The position numbers were made by a program, and so were the translations under genes. Of a stretch of 8,354 bases of DNA, positions 1 through 6,667 are shown one piece after another. Every line of letters begins with the position of its first letter. Positions within the stretch are counted from its first letter, which is position 1. Below the pieces are notes generated by a model. That model was given only the letters and a program-made list of their open reading frames with translations, had not been told where the DNA came from and did no database searches. Location of the stretch: the NCBI GenBank assembly GCA_003567135.1, contig PXAI01000342.1, positions 1-8,354 on the forward strand, read 5' to 3'. The stretch is from Balneolia bacterium. Its GTDB lineage: Bacteria; Bacteroidota; Rhodothermia; Balneolales; Cyclonatronaceae.

Positions 1-3000
1 GGATAACGTTTATATCCTCGATGGTGATGAAAAAACGATTTATCGTTTCAAACTGGATGAGGGCGTCCGGTATCCCGTTGTATTATCTGTGTACGGTCTT
101 GATCCGTCTTCTGGTAAATCCGAAATCCTCTGGTTTGATATCGACAAATCGGATCAGATTCACATCTTCAATGAGGATACGCATCAGTATCATCTCTATT
201 CCTGGAAAATCGGGGGGGAGCGCACGCAGTATCCGCAGCTTCAGTTCAGAACCGGACGCGAAGGCAGCGACAACCGCTCGTTCAACCGTGCTCAGGCGGT
301 CGCGCTGAATCCCTATCTGATGGAATTTCACGTTACGCAAAACAGAGGTCGTGACGTGAGAACGCTTGGCCTGCTGAGAAGGCCGCCCCAGCCCGATATC
401 GATCAGTTTTACGCCACCGTGGAAGACGGATTCCTGAAGCTCAGCATGATTTCAACCGGCGATGTGATTGTTACCGGCCTGGCGGTTGAGCCCGAAGGAA
501 GCGGTCACGCCGATGCGGATGCGCGCTGGCACCAGTCTGGTGAATCCGTACTTCTGAAAAACGAAGCTCAGAGCGATCAGCTTCTCCAGTACCGGATTTC
601 CGCCGAGAGTTTTGGAAGTTTCAGCCAGCCAAGCGAGCCGTTTTACGATTATTTCGGACTTGCCAAATACTACGCATCAAACTCCGATTTCGATTCCGCC
701 TTTGAACAGGTTGTGCGCGCCATGGATTATTACAATCTGAATGAGGCATCGCAGGCCGCCGTGGCGGAACTTCTGGCCGGATGGGGCGAAACCGTTTCAA
801 GGCGCGGTGATGGCCGGCTGGCCACACTCATTCTCCGTAAAACCTCAGCGCTTGCGGACGACGAAAGCGATGTCCATGAACGGATTGCGCAGGCTTTCAA
901 GGAATTGTTCAACACAAAAGCACGTCGCGGCGAATATGCGGCAATCATCCGGAATCTGGATAATATCAAAGGAATTGAGAGCCAGCTTGTGCGGGATGAA
1001 ACGTTGCCTGAGCTGCTGGGGATTGCCGGAAATCTTACCGAATCCAACTCCGAAAACCGGATTTCACAGGGACTCCGGATTTACAGTCAGCTTGCAGGAT
1101 GGCATCCGTCCAACGCGGAGATACCGTACCTGCAGGGCACCGCGCATTTCCGCCTTTTTGAGGCGCTGAACCGGGGCAACGCGCCGTATCACGTGATGAA
1201 CCTCAGGCTGAATCAGGCGCTGAGCGCCACCGAGCGCGGACTCGCGATGATAGAAGACAAAGGCGACCTCTACAACGATACGCGTCTTCTGGAACTGAGG
1301 ATAAAAACGGAAATGCGAAATTTCACCGCGGTTATTGATACGGCAGAAAAAGAGCTTTCGGAACAGGTTCCCGGCCTTGATGAATCCTACGTGGCGCAGT
1401 ATTACACGCTGGCAGGCAATGCGATGATGCAAACCGGCGATTACTCCGGCGCGGTGTACAATTTTACCATGCTGCTTCAGCTGGATGAGGATAACGAAGA
1501 GTATCTGAACTATCTGGCGATGGCCTATCTCAACAACGAACAGCCTGAAGAAGCGCGTACGATGTTCCGTCAGCTGCACATCGGCAATCCCGATGCTGCG
1601 GAGTATGTGGGATGGATCGGCCAGGCTGAGTACGAACTTGGGAATTACGCAGAGGCTACGTATCAGCTTGAGCAGGCGATAGAGATGAATCCGAAAAAAA
1701 TTGAGTTTTACGGGATGCTGGCGCGGGCATACTTCGCCGACCGGAAATACAACGAATCGCTCGAGAAATTTGAAATTTCGCTGTCAGAGCTCAGAAGCAG
1801 CCTTGAGGAAGCGCGGAATCGTCAGGCGCCGCAGCAGGTAACCCGGGGTCTTCGTGATGAAATTTCCACAAACTTACTGCTTTACGGCCGCGCCAATATG
1901 CGGATGCGAAACTACGCCAGAGCTACCTCCATCTTTGAGGAGCTCACCGATATGCATTCCGATAACGGCGAATACTGGTACGAGCTGGGCGAGGCTTACC
2001 GCAACAACGGCGCCGTTTACAACGCAGAAGACGCGTTTTTCCGTGCGTCAAATCTGGACAGCGGAAACGACCAGTTCAGGCGTGCATACGACTCCGCGCG
2101 CGAAACCAGCGATTCGTATGCGGCAGGACAAGATCCGGTTCGTATCCTCAATATGAATATCGACCCTATTTTCCCGTCGCTGTACCGGAACTATGCCAGT
2201 TCGCAGTCGATTGGCGAAATGCTGGTGGAGAACAACACCGAGCAGGTGATTGCCAACGCGAGGCTGGAGCTTTCCATCGGACGATTTGGCGCGGAAACGC
2301 TCACGGTGGATTTGCCGGTGCTCTCCCCGAGATCAAACACAAGCGTGCCGCTTTTTGTGTCGCTGGACGAAAGTATCCTCAGAAATTCTTCTGATCAGAC
2401 CGTTCAGCTTTCGGCTGAAATCAAATACACGCATGACGGCAGCGAGCGCAGCGCAACCAATTCGACAAATGCCGTGGTGCATCGCCGCAGCGCCATCAGC
2501 TGGTCAGATAAGCGAAGCCTGGCGGCGTTTATATCCCCCGGAAACGATAAAATCCGTTCCTACGTAAGTTCGCTGAACGCCTCATTTTCAGGTGTTGCCG
2601 ATTTTGATCTTCCCGAAAATATCGTCCGCGCCATCCGCGTGTACACCGGACTGAACAACAGCGGATTTGTGTATCAGCTTGATCCGAACATCGGAACCAG
2701 GTTACAAACCGGCGTGCTTGATGACATCCAGTATCCGATAGAAACCCTCCAGATAAAGAGCGGCGAGTGCGATGATTTTGTGACGCTTTTCGCCAATCTG
2801 CTGGAGAGCCAGGGGATCAGAACCGCGTATATTGATGTTCCGGGACACGTATTTTTCGCCTTCGATACCGAGTTGAGCCCGCTTGATATCGAAACGCAGG
2901 GACTTGATCCGGATCGCTTTATCATTCGCAGCGACCGGGTTTGGATGCCGGTTGAAACAACGCTGATCGGGCGCGCGCCTTTCCATGAAGCGTGGAGAAG

Positions 3001-3589
3001 TGGCTCGGACAGATGGAATGAGGAGTTTCGCGCCGGAAATATGCCGCAGCTGGTTGCATTTGAAGCCGCCTGGAGAATTTACGAGCCGGCCAACTTCACC
3101 CCGGAAGGAGCCGATCTTGAGTTCGAAATCAATCCTGAAATGGAAGCGGAATACGAAAATATCCTCCGCAGAATTTTTGATGATATCAATCAGGGTAAAA
3201 AAGATCATCTCTACACGCGGCTTCAGGCTGATCCTGAAAACCTCTATCTGCTGAACCGTTACGGCGTACTGCTTGCGCGTTCGGGCGATCAGGATGAGGC
3301 GTATGAGCTGTTTAACACGGCGCTGGAAATCAATCCTCAAAACGCCAGCGTGCACAATAATCTGGCGAATCTTTATTTCCAGAAACGTGACTATGTACGG
3401 GCCACGCATCACTATCTATCGGCTACGCAGGCAGATGAATCGAATCCCCTGCTATATGTCAACCTGTCCAGAGCCTATCTGGAGCTGGGCAACCTGAGCT
3501 CGGCCGACGAAGCCTTCAGCAATGCTGTTGCGCTGGATGAAACCATCAAAGATTTGTACGACTTCATCTATAACCGGATAAACCCATGA
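1..3589 (+). CDS. TPR protein with propeller-like N-terminal remnant and transglutaminase-like domain (5' end missing)
   Basis: The frame is open from the left edge, so the true start lies upstream; the GTG at 89 is internal. The residues before it (NVYILDGDEKTIYRF) resemble a blade of an NHL-type beta-propeller. Then follow a beta-rich stretch to about 630; TPR-like helices from about 644; a clearer TPR block at about 1390-2110 (GNYAEATYQLEQAIEMNP, NYARATSIFEEL); a probable beta-sandwich at about 2150-2515; and a transglutaminase-like domain at about 2520-3010. In that domain the nucleophile is Cys in SGECDD (codon 2768-2770), the His is in GHVFFAFD (2846-2848), and VWMPVETT supplies Glu (2954-2956) where many relatives have Asp. 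Three canonical TPRs end the protein (about 3235-3585). The family suggests an extracytoplasmic scaffold or peptidase/crosslinking-type enzyme, but the signal peptide is out of view and the substrate is unknown. The stop overlaps the next gene's ATG by four bases, indicating translational coupling. Domain assignments are by eye; the TPRs and transglutaminase core are surest, the propeller and sandwich weaker. Confidence 0.88.
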   Translation, partial: DNVYILDGDEKTIYRFKLDEGVRYPVVLSVYGLDPSSGKSEILWFDIDKSDQIHIFNEDTHQYHLYSWKIGGERTQYPQLQFRTGREGSDNRSFNRAQAVALNPYLMEFHVTQNRGRDVRTLGLLRRPPQPDIDQFYATVEDGFLKLSMISTGDVIVTGLAVEPEGSGHADADARWHQSGESVLLKNEAQSDQLLQYRISAESFGSFSQPSEPFYDYFGLAKYYASNSDFDSAFEQVVRAMDYYNLNEASQAAVAELLAGWGETVSRRGDGRLATLILRKTSALADDESDVHERIAQAFKELFNTKARRGEYAAIIRNLDNIKGIESQLVRDETLPELLGIAGNLTESNSENRISQGLRIYSQLAGWHPSNAEIPYLQGTAHFRLFEALNRGNAPYHVMNLRLNQALSATERGLAMIEDKGDLYNDTRLLELRIKTEMRNFTAVIDTAEKELSEQVPGLDESYVAQYYTLAGNAMMQTGDYSGAVYNFTMLLQLDEDNEEYLNYLAMAYLNNEQPEEARTMFRQLHIGNPDAAEYVGWIGQAEYELGNYAEATYQLEQAIEMNPKKIEFYGMLARAYFADRKYNESLEKFEISLSELRSSLEEARNRQAPQQVTRGLRDEISTNLLLYGRANMRMRNYARATSIFEELTDMHSDNGEYWYELGEAYRNNGAVYNAEDAFFRASNLDSGNDQFRRAYDSARETSDSYAAGQDPVRILNMNIDPIFPSLYRNYASSQSIGEMLVENNTEQVIANARLELSIGRFGAETLTVDLPVLSPRSNTSVPLFVSLDESILRNSSDQTVQLSAEIKYTHDGSERSATNSTNAVVHRRSAISWSDKRSLAAFISPGNDKIRSYVSSLNASFSGVADFDLPENIVRAIRVYTGLNNSGFVYQLDPNIGTRLQTGVLDDIQYPIETLQIKSGECDDFVTLFANLLESQGIRTAYIDVPGHVFFAFDTELSPLDIETQGLDPDRFIIRSDRVWMPVETTLIGRAPFHEAWRSGSDRWNEEFRAGNMPQLVAFEAAWRIYEPANFTPEGADLEFEINPEMEAEYENILRRIFDDINQGKKDHLYTRLQADPENLYLLNRYGVLLARSGDQDEAYELFNTALEINPQNASVHNNLANLYFQKRDYVRATHHYLSATQADESNPLLYVNLSRAYLELGNLSSADEAFSNAVALDETIKDLYDFIYNRINP

Positions 3590-4311
3590 GAGTTTTGATA
3601 CTGATATTTTCACTGATTCTGCTGACCGCACTACCGGCACACAGCAGCACGCCCGCCGCCTCAGAAGAGACAGCAAACGAAGTGGGCACCATCAGCTACT
3701 TCGAAGGGCGCGTAATTGTTGATAAAGGCGACGACCGCGAGCGCGCCTATCTGGGGCAGAGCCTTGAACCCTCGTTTACGATCGTAACCGAGCGCGGCGC
3801 GATGGCCGAAATAGAGTGGGAAACCGGCGATGTTACGATAGTCGGCGAAAATGAGCAGCGAAATATCGGTGAGCTTTACGAGGAGCTGCGCATCACCGGA
3901 TCGGCCCGAAACGAAGGGCTTTTCAACCGCTTCCGCTCCATGTTCCGCTCTGAAGTTGCCGATGAAAGACAGGCCGAGGGGGGAATCCGTCGTGATGCCG
4001 CCGAGGTTGTGCGCCGCCCGTCTCCGGATGAACTCTACTGGGCTGTTCCCGATCCCGTTGACATAGAGGAAGCGCTCGAACTTTTCTCCGATGGCGAATA
4101 CAGAAAAGCGCTGCAGCAGTTCAGATTGTTTCTGGATCAGCAGCCAAACAGTCCGTATGCGCGTAACGTGCTGATGCTTAAGGGCGAAATCTACATGAGC
4201 TTCAATAATCTGAACCGAACCCGCGATGTCCTGAACCGGGTGATAACGCTCTATCCGGAATCCGACCAGGCTGAACTGGCGCACGAAATTCTGGCTAACA
4301 TTTCCAGGTGA
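3586..4311 (+). CDS. Secreted FecR-like domain protein with C-terminal TPR
   Basis: This is a 241-residue protein. Residues 1-20 form a signal peptide (MR, then a hydrophobic core ending LTALPAHS), with cleavage likely near residues 18-21 and no lipobox Cys. Residues 33-94 match the FecR-like pattern: GTISYFEGRV, LGQSLEPSFTIVTERGAMAEIEW and GDVTIV, i.e. a beta-rich domain seen in sigma-regulator FecR proteins and in many uncharacterised periplasmic proteins. Residues 95-157 are a charged linker. Residues 158-241 form TPR-type helices (ALELFSDGEYRKALQQFRLFLDQQPNSPYA) similar to the YbgF/BamD style. There is no anti-sigma helix or membrane anchor, so a FecR-type sigma regulator is unlikely. The ATG start sits in the four-base ATGA overlap with the gene before, which fixes it with no better alternative. 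The stop overlaps the cyclase gene in the same way. FecR-like proteins next to CHASE2 cyclases are, from my general knowledge, a recurrent pairing; a periplasmic partner of the sensor is an inference. Confidence 0.85.
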   Translation: MRVLILIFSLILLTALPAHSSTPAASEETANEVGTISYFEGRVIVDKGDDRERAYLGQSLEPSFTIVTERGAMAEIEWETGDVTIVGENEQRNIGELYEELRITGSARNEGLFNRFRSMFRSEVADERQAEGGIRRDAAEVVRRPSPDELYWAVPDPVDIEEALELFSDGEYRKALQQFRLFLDQQPNSPYARNVLMLKGEIYMSFNNLNRTRDVLNRVITLYPESDQAELAHEILANISR

Positions 4312-6608
4312 ACTATAAGCTACTCAAGCAGCTCTCCAAAAATAAAACGGCAGCTTCGATCCTGCTGGGGATTTCTTCTGTACTGCTGACCCTGCTTATC
4401 GTCTGGTTCTCGGGTCTGCTCGCCCGCTCACCGCTTCAGGCCATCGACAACGCTATTGACGATCTCGCTGTGCAGGTCCGTTCTGTAACGGATCAGCAAA
4501 AACGAGTTTCCCACCGGGATATCGTTATTATCGACATCGACGATTACTCGATTTCCGAGCTTGGCCGGGTGCAGCTCTGGCCCCGGAAATATGACGCCTC
4601 GGTAATCGATTTTGTGGCCGCATCAGACCCGAAAGTTATCCTGCTTGACGCCTTTTATACCGAACCCGATACGCTGCCAGCCGTTTACGGTGACCTTCTG
4701 ATTGAGCAGGGGATTGAAAACGCGCGGCACATTATCCGTTCTCTCAGCACCGATCATCTGATGGCCGAATCCATCAGCCGCGCCGGCAACGTGATCATGG
4801 GGCTTTTTGATGATGACCGTACCGGAATCGAAAACCTCTATGAAATCGAATACATCAATCAGGTGCTTCCGCTGATTTATGCGAACCGGTCGTACACCGC
4901 GGGGTATTACAGCCGCGCCAAACCGGTGCTACCGATTCAGGATTTTTCCCAAAACGCGAAGGCGGTAGGGCTTCTGAAAGTAAATTCTGATCCTGACGGG
5001 AGCGTAAGAAACTACACGCTGTTACAGCAGGCGCCCGACGACGGACAGCGCGAAGAAATGCGGCTGCTTCCCTCGTTTATCCTGCCGGCCGCCCTCACCG
5101 TTCTTGGCGAAGAGCTGAACGCGGTGGAAGTCGGGCCCAATCAAATCACTCTGGCGGATAAGATCAGAATCCCCGTAAACGAAAGAGCCGAATTCAGGCT
5201 GAACTGGCTCGGAAGCCAGGAATCGTTCAGGTACATATCGTTTTCAAACGTACTGGAAGGTCATGTTCCGGAAAACTATTTCACCGACAAAATTGTGCTG
5301 GTTGGCAGCAGCGCCACCGGCCTGGAAGATCTCAAAAACACGCCGGTAAATCCGGTGATGCCGGGTGTGGAAGTGCACGCCACCGCGCTCTACAACGTTC
5401 TCAACGAATCGTGGCTGGCGTACGTATCGTGGAAGGTTCATCTGGGCCTGCTCGTTCTTTTTGCCCTCCTGTTTGCCCGGATTTTTATCTCCACCAATCA
5501 GCTTTGGGGTATCGTGATCTTCATCATGCTGCTGCTATTTCAGTTTGTTGGATATGTAATTCTGTTTGTGCCGGAACTTGGAGTGCTGCTGTCCGCATCA
5601 TCGTATCTGCTGCTTACGATTGTCTGTTTTGTGATGGTTTCGATTTACCAAAACCTCACCGAAAGTTCCGAAAAAGCGATGCTGAAGGCGGCGTTTGCCT
5701 CGTACGTATCGCCCAAAGTGGTGGATCATCTGGTAAAATCAGGGGAGGATCCCCGGCTGGGCGGATCAGAGGCGGAGATTACGGCGTTTTTCAGCGATAT
5801 ACAGTCGTTCTCGAACCTGTCTGAACAGGTTACGCCGGCAGAGCTCGTGGAAATCATGAATCAGTATTTCAACACGATGACGCGCATAATCACCAAAGAA
5901 AACGGCACGCTGGATAAATATTTCGGGGATGCGATCATCGCGTTTTTCGGGGCTCCGGTGGAGATTCAGCATCAGGCGCTGCGCGCGTGCGTGGCATCCC
6001 AGAAAATGCAGAAAGCCCAGCTGGAGCTGATTGAGATGTGGACCCAAAAGAACAAAAACTGGCCGGACGGGGTCTACCGTCTGAAGACGCGCATTGGGAT
6101 GAATACCGGAACGGCGGTTATCGGGAATATGGGGTCATCCAAGCGGTTCAACTACACGATGATGGGCGATAACGTAAACCTGGCCGCCCGGTGTGAAAGC
6201 GGAGCGCGGCAGTACGGCGTGTTTACCATGGTAACCGAATCCACAATGAAAGCGGCCTCCGCCTCCGGCGATGACTGCGTGTTCCGTGAAATAGACAACG
6301 TGGTGGTAAAAGGCCGCGAAATGCCGGTGCGCCTGTATGAAATTGTGGGGCTGAAAGAAGACGTTACGGATCAGGCCCTGGAATGCATCAGCCTCTATGA
6401 AAAAGGCCTGCACCACTACTACAGTCAGCGCTGGGATGAAGCCATCGAGCTGTTCCAAAAATCCCTGGAGCGCGAACCCAACCAGCCCGATCTGAATCAG
6501 GGTATTTACACCAACCCCTCTCTTGTTATGTTAGAGCGCGCCGGAAACTTCAAGCTCAATCCCCCGGGACGGAACTGGAGCGGCGTGTTTGAGATGGTGA
6601 GTAAGTAG
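4308..6608 (+). CDS. CHASE2-domain class III adenylate cyclase
   Basis: This 766-residue membrane enzyme should convert ATP to cAMP. One membrane helix (about 15-39) leads into an extracytoplasmic CHASE2 sensor (about 70-365; RDIVIIDIDD at the start, PGVEVHATALYNVL at 352-365). Three helices follow (about 377-396, 400-420, 425-447), then a cyclase-transducing segment (FASYVSPKVVDHLV) and the catalytic domain (about 488-670). Metal-binding Asp497 (FFSDI) and Asp541 (KYFGDA), purine-selecting Lys537 and Thr617 (YTMMGD), and transition-state Asn624 and Arg628 (VNLAAR) are all present. Lys with Thr is the class IIIb adenylate cyclase pattern, not guanylate cyclase. Residues about 685-766 hold one TPR-like helix pair (YYSQRWDEAIELFQKSLEREP) and the NPPGRNWSGVFEM tail common in this family, so the protein looks complete. 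The GTG start lies in a four-base GTGA overlap with the FecR-like gene; the next Met is far downstream and would remove the first helix. The ligand is unknown. This is the most certain call in the window. Confidence 0.95.
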   Translation: MNYKLLKQLSKNKTAASILLGISSVLLTLLIVWFSGLLARSPLQAIDNAIDDLAVQVRSVTDQQKRVSHRDIVIIDIDDYSISELGRVQLWPRKYDASVIDFVAASDPKVILLDAFYTEPDTLPAVYGDLLIEQGIENARHIIRSLSTDHLMAESISRAGNVIMGLFDDDRTGIENLYEIEYINQVLPLIYANRSYTAGYYSRAKPVLPIQDFSQNAKAVGLLKVNSDPDGSVRNYTLLQQAPDDGQREEMRLLPSFILPAALTVLGEELNAVEVGPNQITLADKIRIPVNERAEFRLNWLGSQESFRYISFSNVLEGHVPENYFTDKIVLVGSSATGLEDLKNTPVNPVMPGVEVHATALYNVLNESWLAYVSWKVHLGLLVLFALLFARIFISTNQLWGIVIFIMLLLFQFVGYVILFVPELGVLLSASSYLLLTIVCFVMVSIYQNLTESSEKAMLKAAFASYVSPKVVDHLVKSGEDPRLGGSEAEITAFFSDIQSFSNLSEQVTPAELVEIMNQYFNTMTRIITKENGTLDKYFGDAIIAFFGAPVEIQHQALRACVASQKMQKAQLELIEMWTQKNKNWPDGVYRLKTRIGMNTGTAVIGNMGSSKRFNYTMMGDNVNLAARCESGARQYGVFTMVTESTMKAASASGDDCVFREIDNVVVKGREMPVRLYEIVGLKEDVTDQALECISLYEKGLHHYYSQRWDEAIELFQKSLEREPNQPDLNQGIYTNPSLVMLERAGNFKLNPPGRNWSGVFEMVSK

Positions 6609-6609
6609 C

Positions 6610-6617
6610 GGGGGATT
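6610..6617 (+). repeat. Direct repeat GGGGGATT, left copy
   Basis: This 8-base sequence begins two bases after the cyclase stop codon. An identical copy lies at 6962-6969, exactly at the seam between the winged-helix and RHS parts of the chimeric frame. Together they bracket the AT-rich winged-helix segment. No terminal inverted repeats are visible inside the pair, so a transposon is not supported; the match may be chance or recombination microhomology. Confidence 0.4.
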
Positions 6618-6637
6618 TGATATGAGAGGGGTGGTAA

Positions 6638-6664
6638 TCAGAAAACATTCACATTTCAGAAAAC
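6638..6664 (+). repeat. Pair of TCAGAAAAC direct repeats
   Basis: TCAGAAAAC occurs at 6638-6646 and again at 6656-6664, with an 18-base period, just before the start of the chimeric frame. It could be a regulator site or a footprint of an old rearrangement; there is no evidence for either. Confidence 0.35.
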
Positions 6665-6667
6665 TTT

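Larger units (their letters stand above)
6609..6667. other. Short spacer after the cyclase operon
   Basis: This 59-base gap lies between the cyclase stop and the chimeric RHS frame. I see no convincing hairpin-plus-T-run terminator and no clear promoter. TTGATA at 6617-6622 could pass for a -35 element, but no matching -10 element sits at a suitable distance. It contains one copy of an 8-base repeat (GGGGGATT) and both copies of a 9-base repeat (TCAGAAAAC). The following frame could therefore be read through from the cyclase operon, or not expressed. Confidence 0.5.

Noticed and set aside
89..91. GTG at 89 as the start of the first gene
   Set aside because: The frame is open to the left edge and the residues before it continue a propeller-like blade, so this codon is internal.
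1064..1579. 171-codon minus-strand frame within the first gene
   Set aside because: It is opposite the TPR block and shows no motif of its own.
2702..3412. 236-codon minus-strand open frame inside the transglutaminase/TPR gene
   Set aside because: It lies opposite a well-supported gene with recognisable domains, its translation has no recognisable motif, and such antisense frames are common in GC-rich coding DNA.
3661..4284. 207-codon minus-strand frame covering most of the FecR-like gene
   Set aside because: It mirrors the codon pattern of the real gene and has no family-like sequence or plausible start signal; the plus-strand product has a signal peptide, FecR-like and TPR motifs and tight operon overlaps.
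3586..4311. FecR-type sigma-factor regulator
   Set aside because: The protein has a signal peptide but no N-terminal anti-sigma region, no membrane-spanning anchor and no adjacent sigma factor gene; only the FecR-like beta domain is shared.
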